Assembly: GCF_021726515.1 (NCBI RefSeq)
Contig: NZ_JAKKCJ010000006.1
Span: forward strand, 62,001 to 126,000
Source of the DNA: Vibrio sp. CK2-1
GTDB taxonomy: Bacteria > Pseudomonadota > Gammaproteobacteria > Enterobacterales > Vibrionaceae
DNA: 64,000 nt
Reading direction: 5' to 3'
Shown: positions 27,068 to 35,570 of the stretch, piece after piece
Layout of the letters: each line of letters begins with the position of its first letter
Position numbering within the stretch: the stretch's first letter is position 1
Position numbers and translations under genes: made by a program
Notes under the pieces: generated by a model
Told to the model about the DNA's origin: nothing
Database searches by the model: none
The model's input: only the letters and a program-made list of their open reading frames with translations

Positions 27068-27127
27068 CCCCGTCGTACTTGAAGTTGCAGCTTTGTTGAC
27101 GGCAACTCCAACTACTTTGGGTGTATA
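27068..27127. repeat. Small inverted-repeat element after hemN
   Basis: GTACTTGAAGTTGCAG (27075-27090) is matched at 13 of 16 positions by the inverse of 27101-27116 (GTAGTTGGAGTTGCCG on the minus strand), with further partial pairing outwards. It resembles in outline the larger GTTGCAG...CAACTTGAAG intergenic repeats of enterobacteria. It lies immediately after the hemN stop and before the terminator. Confidence 0.5.
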
Positions 27128-27135
27128 TAAGTTGT

Positions 27136-27174
27136 AAAAATGCCGCGATTCCGTTTGGAGTTGCGGCATTTTTT
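27136..27174. terminator. Bidirectional terminator between hemN and the EAL gene
   Basis: AAAAATGCCGC (27136-27146) pairs with GCGGCATTTTT (27163-27173). There are runs of A on the left and T on the right, so it can end both convergent transcripts. Confidence 0.9.
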
Positions 27175-27198
27175 CATCGTAATTAACGTCAACTGATA

Positions 27199-29751
27199 TT
27201 ATTTAAGCGGGAAGCTAGTGGCCCAGTCCTTGAGTGGCGAAGGTCGACCATAGTAGAAGCCTTGGACCTGCTCACATTTTAATTCAGCCAAGACTTTTGC
27301 TTGCTCTTCGGTTTCAATGCCTTCTGCAACCACTTCGACGTTCATATCGCGTGTTAACGATAAGATCGCTGCAGCAATGGAGTTGTGGCCATTTTCTTCG
27401 GTTAAGTCTTTAATGAAAGCTCGGTCGATCTTCAAGCAATCAAATGGAATTGTCTGTAGATAAGCCAGTGAAGAGTAGCCTGTACCAAAGTCATCGATAG
27501 CAATACCAACATCCATTGAGCGAATGGTCTTAATATTTTCCAGTAGTAGTGGGTTGTCATCAATTAAATTACTTTCCACTACTTCTAACGTCAGGTTGTT
27601 TGGCGATAGCTTGGTCTTTTCTAAGATGTATTTTAATTCAGAGATAAATTGCTCTGAAGCAAGTTGGTCGACCGCAACATTGACATGAATATGGAAGCTT
27701 TCAGGCCAGCGCCCAGCATCAATTTCATTTTGAGTATCTTGGCATGATTGCAATAAAATTTGATAGCCAATTTGATGAATCAAGCCGGTTTCTTCTGCAA
27801 TCGGAATAAACTTCATCGGCGGAATTAAGCCCTTGCTTGGTGATAACCAGCGAGCCAGTGCTTCTGCACCAATAATCTTACCGCTTTCTAAGTCAATCAA
27901 AGGTTGGTAGAAAGGCACAAATTCACGACCTTTTAAGCCCTCACTAATTTGTAAGATAGTTTGGGTACGTTTTAGAGAATCTTCTTCGATTTCAGATGAA
28001 TAAGTAGTTTCTTTTAACTGGTTCTTTTTCGCATGGCTTAAAGCAATACTTGCTTGGCGAAGGGCTTGCTCTAGAGCGCTGTTATTAATGTCGCTTGTTC
28101 CGATTACCGGAGCCAGTAAGATATTTTCCATCCCTAAGCGGATTGGTTTATCAAACGTTCGGATAATCAAATTAATCAAATCTTGTTTGTAGCTTGATTC
28201 CATATTCAATGTAATCAAGGCAAACTCACTGCTGCCTACTCTTGCTTGGAAACTGTTAGCTGGCGCAATCGTTTTGATGGTTTCGGCAATGGTTTTAAGC
28301 AGTTGGTCACCTGTGTGGTAACCCAAAGTATCGTTGATATTACGGTAGCTATCAAAGCCAATAACAAACACGAACCCATTGAGTCTTTTGTGGTTTTTTA
28401 CTGATTCAATTAAGCCCTCACGACTATACAGGCCAGTTAAAGAGTCAAACGCGAGTTGTTTATGTAAGTCGGTAAATGCGACTTGTAAATCGGTGGCCAT
28501 TTCATTGAAAGACTTAACTAAGGTGTAAGTTTCAAAGGTTTGACCGAAAACAGGTAATTGCGTATTCCACTCTTTTTTAGCTAACTTTTGCGCCGCTTTA
28601 GCGGTTTGTGTGATCGGCGAGGTGACTCTAGTTAAGAAGATAAAGCCGGTTAAACACAAAAAGATGGTACTGCCGATAATGGTCAGATTCATCATGTGTT
28701 GCTGGCTAGACATTTTACTTAGTACTTCTGATTCCGGAATCGAAATCGCAATATGCCAGTTCAGGCCGTATTGGTCGTTAAAGGGTATGACATAGCCAAA
28801 GTGCTTTTTGTTATCGAGTGAAAATTCAAACAGTTGCTCATCATCAACAGATTGCGATAAGTAGGCTTTTGATGCCGCTTTGATGACTGGATCGGTACTG
28901 GCATATATCGCACGTCGGCCACCTTCAATTGAAAGTGGGTTGTTGGTTTCTGTTTTAGGGGCATCTTCACTAATAATACTTAATTCGTCTGAAGATTCCG
29001 ATTGAGCCACTAAACGCTGGTTAGCATCAAAAATAAATATTGAACGATTATGCTGACTTTTTTGCTCGGTAAGCAGTTGATTGAAAGTGGATATTTTAAT
29101 GTCGGCAGAAATCACGCCATACAATTGGCCTTTATCAATGATCGGAGTGAGGGCTGAAAGGGTCACCTCTTTTTTCTCATCATTATTGATATAAGGTTCA
29201 GACCACATTTGTTTGCGAGCAAAAGCGACTGGTGCATACCAAGGGCGTGGATGCATATTGTAATTTTTGACTCGATATAACTCTTTGGCGTTTCTTTTAT
29301 CGCCATCAAAAACTACAAGATCATTATTGGTCGATTCATCTTTTAATAATAAAGATAAAGATTGATCGTCTTCTTTGCGAAAGCCGTAGTAATAACCGGT
29401 TTTATCAATACCAATATTTAATGTATCAAGCTGAGGGAGCTGATTTTTCACACTTTCATAGATATCAAATATAAAGCGCGCTTTATCTGTCGAAGTGCTG
29501 GTTGGTTCTTGAAAGTGATGAATAACCGATTGGCTTAAGGTGGAACTGATAATAAAAGAAGGGTAGAGATAATTGCCTAAGTTGGTTCTTACGGTCTGCG
29601 CTAAGGTCGTCAGTTCTTTTTTACTGATGTCTTCTAAAGTATTTTGGTAGCTAATTGACTGAATGACAAAAATTATCGCACTCATCGCGAATAAAATGAG
29701 AGTCAAAGGTAAAATAATAGCGGTGCGTAATGATAAACGTGGGGCTTTCAT
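27199..29751 (-). CDS. Membrane cyclic-di-GMP phosphodiesterase (dCache-HAMP-degenerate GGDEF-EAL)
   Basis: An 850-residue signalling protein. The first membrane segment is at about 9-32. A large periplasmic dCache-type sensor (about 33-345) contains YGVISADIKISTF. A second membrane segment lies at about 350-372, then HAMP. The GGDEF domain (about 435-590) has the active-site loop changed to GSSEF, so diguanylate cyclase activity is unlikely. The EAL domain (about 600-845) keeps EALARW, the DDFGTGYSS loop and VEVVAEGIET, so c-di-GMP hydrolysis is expected. The degenerate GGDEF may bind GTP and regulate. The frame opens three codons earlier with TTG; ATG at 29751 is used. The ligand is unknown. 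Confidence 0.9.
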   Translation of the reverse strand: MKAPRLSLRTAIILPLTLILFAMSAIIFVIQSISYQNTLEDISKKELTTLAQTVRTNLGNYLYPSFIISSTLSQSVIHHFQEPTSTSTDKARFIFDIYESVKNQLPQLDTLNIGIDKTGYYYGFRKEDDQSLSLLLKDESTNNDLVVFDGDKRNAKELYRVKNYNMHPRPWYAPVAFARKQMWSEPYINNDEKKEVTLSALTPIIDKGQLYGVISADIKISTFNQLLTEQKSQHNRSIFIFDANQRLVAQSESSDELSIISEDAPKTETNNPLSIEGGRRAIYASTDPVIKAASKAYLSQSVDDEQLFEFSLDNKKHFGYVIPFNDQYGLNWHIAISIPESEVLSKMSSQQHMMNLTIIGSTIFLCLTGFIFLTRVTSPITQTAKAAQKLAKKEWNTQLPVFGQTFETYTLVKSFNEMATDLQVAFTDLHKQLAFDSLTGLYSREGLIESVKNHKRLNGFVFVIGFDSYRNINDTLGYHTGDQLLKTIAETIKTIAPANSFQARVGSSEFALITLNMESSYKQDLINLIIRTFDKPIRLGMENILLAPVIGTSDINNSALEQALRQASIALSHAKKNQLKETTYSSEIEEDSLKRTQTILQISEGLKGREFVPFYQPLIDLESGKIIGAEALARWLSPSKGLIPPMKFIPIAEETGLIHQIGYQILLQSCQDTQNEIDAGRWPESFHIHVNVAVDQLASEQFISELKYILEKTKLSPNNLTLEVVESNLIDDNPLLLENIKTIRSMDVGIAIDDFGTGYSSLAYLQTIPFDCLKIDRAFIKDLTEENGHNSIAAAILSLTRDMNVEVVAEGIETEEQAKVLAELKCEQVQGFYYGRPSPLKDWATSFPLK

Positions 29752-29954
29752 GTGAGTCAATGGTTATAGAAGATGGGTCATAATTATAAATCAAAATCTG
29801 TGATCTAGTATGTATTTTTTATTAAAACAGCGTAATTATGCAGCTTTCATCACTTTTGTGAATATAGTTATTCAGTTGTCATTTGAGTGACTGATGAGTT
29901 GTTTGTTTTTTATAACACATCAGCCACTAAATTATTAAAGAGTGATTATTGAGC

Positions 29955-31367
29955 TTAATCTACATTGAGCTCTTTTAATTTTCGGGTCAGCGTATTGCGG
30001 CCCCAACCCAATAGTTTTGCTGCATCTTGTTTATGGCCATTAGTATGGGTTAACGCAGTTTGCAGTAAAATACGCTCAAATTCTGGTTGAGCAATATTCA
30101 GCAGTTCTGATTCTCCGGCTGATAATGCCGAACGAGCCCAACTTTCTAATTGTTGTTGCCATGATCCCGCGTTGCCTTCTTGATCGGTTGGACGTTTTTC
30201 ATTGATCAGCTCAGAAGGGAGATCGTTAGGTAAAACTTCGCTGCCACTCGCCATTACCGTTAACCAACGGCAGATGTTTTCTAATTGACGTACGTTACCA
30301 GGCCAAGGAAGTCGGTTTAAGGTTTCAACCGTGCTTGGGTGAAGTGTTTTCATATCTACGCCTAGCTCATCGGCTGCTCGACCTAAAAAGTGCGAAGCCA
30401 ACTTTTCGATATCTTGGCGGCGCTCACGCAAGGCTGGAATATGCACACGAATGACATTTAAGCGGTGGAATAAATCTTCACGAAAATCGCCCTGGTTGAC
30501 TAGCTTTTCTAGGTTTTGGTGCGTCGCCGCGATAATCCGCACATCGACACTTACCGGAGCGTGGCCACCGACTCGATAAAACTGTCCATCTGCCAACACC
30601 CTTAATAGTCGAGTTTGAATATCCAGTGGCATATCGCCAATTTCATCTAAGAATAAAGTACCGCCATTGGCTTGTTCAAAGCGACCTTGTCTGACGCTAT
30701 TGGCACCGGTAAATGCGCCTTTCTCGTGGCCAAACAGTTCTGATTCAATCAGATCTTTAGGAATCGCCGCCATGTTTAAAGCAATAAACGGATTTTTTGA
30801 GCGTGGACTATGACGGTGCAAGGCATGGGCAACCAGCTCTTTACCAGTACCAGATTCACCGTTAATTAAGACCGAAATGGAAGAGCGCGATAGACGACCA
30901 ATCGCGCGAAAGACTTCTTGCATTGCCGGCGCTTCACCGAGAATTTCGGGTGTGACGGTTTTGAGGTTTTCAGTTCCACTAGTGGCATGCTTTTGTTCAT
31001 AGCTATGAGTAATGGCACGTTCAACTAAGGTAAGGGTTTCATCAATATCAAAGGGCTTAGGTAGATATTCAAAAGCCCCGGTTTGATAAGCATTAACCGC
31101 GGCATCTAAATCCGAGTGAGCGGTCATAATAATAACCGGTAAATCTGGGTGGCTGGTTTGTACTTGTTTTAGCAGCGCTAAGCCATCCATACCCGACATG
31201 CGAATATCGGAAATTAACACATCAGGGGTTTCACGCTCTAACGCCAAAAGTACGCTTTCCGCATCAGCGAATGTTTCACACTGAATATTGGCGGATGATA
31301 ATGTTTTTTCTAGTACCCAACGGATTGAGCTGTCGTCATCAACGACCCATACAAATCCTTTACTCAT
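29955..31367 (-). CDS. ntrC: Nitrogen regulation response regulator NtrC (GlnG)
   Basis: A 470-residue sigma-54 activator. The receiver (about 5-120) has Asp54 in LISDIRMSG. The AAA+ domain (about 140-380) has Walker A GESGTGKE, the sigma-54 contact loop GAFTGA, and Walker [12 protein letters not shown] Fis-type helix-turn-helix closes it ([19 protein letters not shown]). When phosphorylated by NtrB under nitrogen limitation it activates glnA and other promoters. Three NtrC sites precede glnA in this window. Its start is 57 bases after the ntrB stop, consistent with one operon. Confidence 0.96.
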   Translation of the reverse strand: MSKGFVWVVDDDSSIRWVLEKTLSSANIQCETFADAESVLLALERETPDVLISDIRMSGMDGLALLKQVQTSHPDLPVIIMTAHSDLDAAVNAYQTGAFEYLPKPFDIDETLTLVERAITHSYEQKHATSGTENLKTVTPEILGEAPAMQEVFRAIGRLSRSSISVLINGESGTGKELVAHALHRHSPRSKNPFIALNMAAIPKDLIESELFGHEKGAFTGANSVRQGRFEQANGGTLFLDEIGDMPLDIQTRLLRVLADGQFYRVGGHAPVSVDVRIIAATHQNLEKLVNQGDFREDLFHRLNVIRVHIPALRERRQDIEKLASHFLGRAADELGVDMKTLHPSTVETLNRLPWPGNVRQLENICRWLTVMASGSEVLPNDLPSELINEKRPTDQEGNAGSWQQQLESWARSALSAGESELLNIAQPEFERILLQTALTHTNGHKQDAAKLLGWGRNTLTRKLKELNVD

Positions 31368-31423
31368 ATCCTAATTCCTTGCGCAAGTTCGATAAATTAA
31401 ACAACATCTGGCACTGCCGATTT

Positions 31424-32509
31424 TTAAACCGTTTGGATCGGTAAATAAATGGTAAATACGGTATGCCCTGGCCAACTTTCAACGTCAATTTTTCCGTTGT
31501 GTTGGTCGATAATATTCTGAGAGATAGATAGTCCGAGCCCGGTACCGCCTTCTCGCCCACTGACCATGGGGTAGAACAAGGTATCTTGTAATTCACTTGG
31601 AATGCCGGGACCGTTATCCATGATTTCGATTCGAGCTACCAATTTATGGCGTTGACCATGAATGTTAGCTTGATAAACGGTACGAGTTTTAATGGTAATC
31701 GTGCCATCGGGTTGTGACGCTAAAATTTGTGCCGCATTACTGGTAATGTTTAAGAAGGCTTGCTCGACCTGATCGGCATCCATCACAATATGCGGCATGC
31801 TTGGGTCGTAATCACGCTCAATAAGTACTTGGTTACCGAATTCAAGCTCAACCAGTTGACGGGCTTTTTCTATCACTTCATGCAAATTAACCGGTGCTCT
31901 TTTTCCCGGTTTTTGCGGACCAAGTAGACGGTCGACCAAAGCTCGCAGACGGTCAGCTTGTTCAATAATGATTTGGGTGTATTCGTTTAAATTAGGATCG
32001 GGCAACATGCGACCTAATAATTGTGCTGCGCCTCTTAGCCCGCCGAGTGGGTTTTTGATTTCATGCGCTAAACCGCGAACTAACAGTTTGGCCGCTTGTT
32101 GCTGCGCGTGCTGATTGAGCTCCTGACTTAAACGACGCTGTGAATCGATTTTGCGGATCTCAACCAGTAGCATTAGCGTTTGGTTGTCATTGGATTTTAC
32201 TGAAACAGGGCTAGCAGTGACTTCAAGTAGCATAGGCTTACCATTGATCACGAAGGTTACGTCACTATCGGTAATGCTCTGGCCACTTTGTAATGGCTGG
32301 GTAAATAACGCCAAATCCATCGAGGCATGCTGTATTAATTGAGATAAGGCGGTGTTAAGTAGTCGCTTGGCGCTTTGAGAAAATAATTGCTCAGCCGCAG
32401 GGTTGGCATAATGAATCGTCAATTTTTCATCGAGTAATAAAGTCGCCGTTACCATATTGCCAAGAATCGTGGTAACCAGCTCATCACTTTGAATTGTTTG
32501 CTTGGTCAT
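31424..32509 (-). CDS. ntrB: Nitrogen regulation sensor kinase/phosphatase NtrB (GlnL)
   Basis: A 361-residue cytoplasmic two-component kinase for NtrC, controlled by PII. A PAS domain covers about 10-115 (TLLLDEKLTIHYANPAAEQLF). The dimerisation domain has the phosphorylated histidine in GLAHEIKNPLGGLRGAAQLL. The ATPase domain has the N box (FLNITSNAAQIL), DNGPGIP and GGTGLGLSIS. No membrane segment is seen, as expected. An ATG five codons upstream (32524) is also possible; 32509 is used because it is closer to the family start. It lies upstream of ntrC with no gene between. Confidence 0.95.
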   Translation of the reverse strand: MTKQTIQSDELVTTILGNMVTATLLLDEKLTIHYANPAAEQLFSQSAKRLLNTALSQLIQHASMDLALFTQPLQSGQSITDSDVTFVINGKPMLLEVTASPVSVKSNDNQTLMLLVEIRKIDSQRRLSQELNQHAQQQAAKLLVRGLAHEIKNPLGGLRGAAQLLGRMLPDPNLNEYTQIIIEQADRLRALVDRLLGPQKPGKRAPVNLHEVIEKARQLVELEFGNQVLIERDYDPSMPHIVMDADQVEQAFLNITSNAAQILASQPDGTITIKTRTVYQANIHGQRHKLVARIEIMDNGPGIPSELQDTLFYPMVSGREGGTGLGLSISQNIIDQHNGKIDVESWPGHTVFTIYLPIQTV

Positions 32510-32685
32510 TATGCTCACATCCATTATGTTGCACTAAAAAGGTGCACCTGAAAGTTTCAGTATGGAGCATGATAAAATTGAGCACAAACAAAAATACGGT
32601 TTTTAATTCTTGTTTTTAACTAGTTAGTTAAGTTGACGGCTTATTTTAACTAGGGTTAACGACTTATGCTTTGCTGATCATACTT

Positions 32686-33363
32686 CTACTTCACAGTTGT
32701 TCTATGTAGGTGCACTGTGATTGTATTGGATGATGCAATAACCTTGCCGCTTTCGACAACATTTACCGAAAATGTATGCGAACCTCGGTCTATATTTTTT
32801 AACTCCCACAAAGATGGCGTCTGTGGCGCACCATAAGGCTGCGTATCCATCATTAATTGCAGTGATTGACCAATTCCTAGCTTCTTACTGAGTTCAACTT
32901 GCACCGTAATAAAGCCTCGATTACTACGAATGGTTTGATCGTCTTGTAGGCTGGTAATCTTTAAAGCAATTTTTTTATCCGCCTCTGCTGATTGCTTCTC
33001 GGTATTGGCTTTGTCTTTAGCTAATTCGCTATTTGCTGCAGGATCAGCAGAATTTGCCAAGTTTTGAGCTTCAGATTCATCTTGGGTTGCTGGTGAGTCT
33101 TGAGCTTCTGTTGAATCAAGCGAGCTAGCCGCTGAGCTTTGCGTTTGAGCAACTTGAGTGCTGTCGCTGTATTGAGGCTCTGGAGCAGGCGCTTTTATAT
33201 CCGGTAGAGAAAGCACTTCTTTGCTATTGGCTTTTTCTGGTGGTGGACTGTCACTGAAGTGTGTCACTCCCTTGCTATCTGTCCATTTGTAAACTTGCCC
33301 TGCCAGAGCTGCTTGACCCATGATCAGGCTAAATAACAATACTGGTATGTGGATCCGTTTCAT
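32686..33363 (-). CDS. DUF4124 domain secreted protein
   Basis: A 225-residue exported protein. A signal peptide covers 1-22 (VLLFSLIMGQAALA). It is followed by the DUF4124 segment VYKWTDSKGVTHFSDSPPP (about 24-45). A long low-complexity middle, rich in Ala, Ser, Asp, Glu and Gln (about 60-130), is probably disordered. A beta-rich C-terminal part (about 135-225) resembles an immunoglobulin-like fold. The function is unknown; a periplasmic or envelope role is likely. It lies between glnA and ntrB on the same strand. The frame opens three codons earlier at GTG; the ATG at 33363 is preferred. Confidence 0.82.
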   Translation of the reverse strand: MKRIHIPVLLFSLIMGQAALAGQVYKWTDSKGVTHFSDSPPPEKANSKEVLSLPDIKAPAPEPQYSDSTQVAQTQSSAASSLDSTEAQDSPATQDESEAQNLANSADPAANSELAKDKANTEKQSAEADKKIALKITSLQDDQTIRSNRGFITVQVELSKKLGIGQSLQLMMDTQPYGAPQTPSLWELKNIDRGSHTFSVNVVESGKVIASSNTITVHLHRTTVK

Positions 33364-33445
33364 AATGGGCACCGTGATCGTCGTGTTGATGATTGCTTAT
33401 TGTTTACTGCTTATGGATAGCTTAATTGATGGTTGTGTGACGACA

Positions 33446-33477
33446 ATAAAAAAAAGGCTCACCTGAGAGGCGAGCCT
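33446..33477 (-). terminator. Rho-independent terminator after glnA
   Basis: AGGCTC (33455-33460) pairs with GAGCCT (33472-33477), extended inwards by CC/GG around one unpaired base. On the minus strand it is followed by eight T. Confidence 0.88.
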
Positions 33478-33536
33478 AAAATTTTCATTGGGTTTACACC
33501 GTTACAGAGTAAATCTGATCAGGTGAACCAGTTTGA

Positions 33537-34946
33537 TTATACTGAGTAGTACAGTTCAAACTCTAATGGGTGCGTTGCCATGTTAACACGCTCAACATCT
33601 TTTGATTTCAGAGCGATATAAGAATCGATGAAGTCATCAGAGAATACGCCACCAGAAGTTAAGAACTCACGATCTTCGTCTAGTGCTTTTAGTGCAACTT
33701 CTAGAGATTCCGCTACTTTCGGGATCTCAGCTGCTTCTTCTGCCGGTAGGTCGTACAAGTCTTTATCCATAGCATCGCCAGGGTGGATCTTGTTCTTAAT
33801 ACCGTCAAGGCCAGCCATTAGCAATGCCGCAAATGCTAGGTATGGGTTAGCTGCTGGATCTGGGAAGCGAGCTTCGATACGACGCGCTTTCGGGCTTGGT
33901 ACTACTGGGATACGAATTGATGCAGAACGGTTACGTGCAGAGTATGCAAGCATAACTGGTGCTTCGAATCCTGGTACTAGACGCTTGTATGAGTTAGTCG
34001 ATGGGTTAGCAAAGGCGTTGATTGCACGCGCGTGCTTGATAATACCACCGATGTAGTAAAGCGCCATGTCTGAAAGGCCGCCGTACTTATCACCAGCAAA
34101 TAGGTTTACACCGTCTTTAGCTAGAGATTGGTGAACGTGCATACCAGAACCGTTATCACCAACCAGTGGCTTAGGCATGAAGGTTGCAGTTTTACCGTAA
34201 GCGTGAGCAACGTTATGTACTACATATTTGTAGATTTGAATCTCATCAGCTTTTTCAGTTAGCGTGTTGAAACGACAAGCGATTTCATTCTGACCTGCAG
34301 TTGCTACTTCATGGTGGTGCGCTTCAACAACAAGGCCCATTTCTTCCATAATTAGACACATTGCAGAACGGATATCTTGAGAAGAATCCACTGGTGCTAC
34401 TGGGAAGTAACCACCTTTCACGCCAGGACGATGGCCTTTGTTGCCTTCTTCGTATTCAGTACCTGAGTTCCAGCTTGCTTCAACATCATCAATCTTAAAG
34501 AAAGAACCTGAGATGTTATTTTCGAAACGTACGTCATCAAATAGGAAGAATTCTGGCTCAGGACCAACAAGAACTGTGTCAGCAATACCGGTTGAACGCA
34601 TGTAATCTTCAGCACGTTTTGCAATTGAACGTGGGTCGCGGTCGTAGCCTTGCATTGTTGCAGGCTCAAGAATGTCACAACGGATATTTAGCGTTGCGTC
34701 TTCTGTGAATGGGTCAAGTACTGCGCTTGATGCGTCTGGCATCATTACCATGTCTGATTCGTTGATGCCTTTCCAGCCTGCAACTGAAGAACCATCAAAC
34801 ATTTTACCGTCTTCAAAGAAGTCAGCATCTACTTGGTGAGCAGGGATTGAAATGTGTTGTTCTTTACCTTTGGTATCGGTAAAGCGTAAATCAACAAACT
34901 TAACTTCGTTTTCTGTGATCAGAGAGAGTACATTTTCTACTGACAT
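33537..34946 (-). CDS. glnA: Glutamine synthetase, type I (GlnA)
   Basis: A 469-residue enzyme, dodecameric in the family, making glutamine from glutamate, ammonia and ATP. It has the beta-grasp N-domain ([17 protein letters not shown]) and the signature [16 protein letters not shown]. The ATP-binding [16 protein letters not shown], the glutamate-flap [17 protein letters not shown] and the adenylylation region with the conserved tyrosine in DLYDLPAEE are intact, so control by GlnE is expected. The length equals that of E. coli. It is transcribed from a sigma-54 promoter with upstream NtrC sites. AGGT lies before the ATG. Confidence 0.97.
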   Translation of the reverse strand: MSVENVLSLITENEVKFVDLRFTDTKGKEQHISIPAHQVDADFFEDGKMFDGSSVAGWKGINESDMVMMPDASSAVLDPFTEDATLNIRCDILEPATMQGYDRDPRSIAKRAEDYMRSTGIADTVLVGPEPEFFLFDDVRFENNISGSFFKIDDVEASWNSGTEYEEGNKGHRPGVKGGYFPVAPVDSSQDIRSAMCLIMEEMGLVVEAHHHEVATAGQNEIACRFNTLTEKADEIQIYKYVVHNVAHAYGKTATFMPKPLVGDNGSGMHVHQSLAKDGVNLFAGDKYGGLSDMALYYIGGIIKHARAINAFANPSTNSYKRLVPGFEAPVMLAYSARNRSASIRIPVVPSPKARRIEARFPDPAANPYLAFAALLMAGLDGIKNKIHPGDAMDKDLYDLPAEEAAEIPKVAESLEVALKALDEDREFLTSGGVFSDDFIDSYIALKSKDVERVNMATHPLEFELYYSV

Positions 34947-35063
34947 CTTGGATAACCTCCGGTGTTATTAATACTGTTTGAACGATAAAAGTGATTCAAA
35001 CGAATGAATCTAGCTTTCAGCGATCTTGATTCTATAAAAAGTAATCAACGATGCTTTGAATAA

Positions 35064-35079
35064 AGCTAAAATCGTGCCA
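35064..35079 (-). promoter_or_regulatory. Sigma-54 promoter of glnA
   Basis: The minus strand reads TGGCACGATTTTAGCT. The -24 element TGGCACG is perfect. The -12 element has GC at the right spacing, with 10 bases between GG and GC, and one change from TTGC (TAGC). E. coli glnAp2 has a similarly imperfect -12. The leader to the glnA ATG is about 105 bases. Confidence 0.85.
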
Positions 35080-35141
35080 AAAAAATAAATCCTTTAAAAA
35101 CATAAAGATAAAATTATTTATGCCAATAGGGTGCATTTGTT

Positions 35142-35199
35142 TGCACCATTTTGGGTTTCGGTTGCATTATTTTGGTGCATTGTGCGCCATGGTGATGCA
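35142..35199. promoter_or_regulatory. Three phased NtrC binding sites upstream of glnA
   Basis: Three 17-bp matches to TGCACC-N4-TGGTGCA: 35142-35158 (good left half, poor right half), 35163-35179 (TGCATTATTTTGGTGCA) and 35183-35199 (TGCGCCATGGTGATGCA). Their centres are 20-21 bases apart, two helical turns, so NtrC dimers would bind the same face. They lie about 95-150 bases upstream of the inferred glnA start, the usual enhancer distance. Confidence 0.82.
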
Positions 35200-35570
35200 A
35201 GCGGTTAAATAACTCGTCCTATTCAGCCGAGAATTGATCGGTTTGTCAATGCAAAAACTAAGGGAAATATGCAACATGGTGTGTAGAGCGCATTATTTCT
35301 ATCTTTTTATGCAGTTTTAAAAGATAGAGGGAGAGATTTGATCTATCTCATTGACTAGGTTGGCTATTTTTTGTGTTTAGACGAAGGTAAGCTACCGATT
35401 AAGCGAAAATGCTCAAGGTGGTTTACACTAAAATGGTCATTTGCGGGTAATATTTGGCCGCTAATGTGACATATTCCTAGGTTTTTTCGGAAAATCTGGT
35501 ACATTTACGACCGTTTTTTTAATCAAGTTCGCCCAATGTCTGGGTGTCTTTTATAAGTGAATCGAATTCC
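35200..35570. other. bipA upstream region without a recognised gene
   Basis: The rest of the 624-base gap between divergent glnA and bipA. It is AT-rich and has no open frame of note. I found no promoter for bipA that I would defend. Confidence 0.4.
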
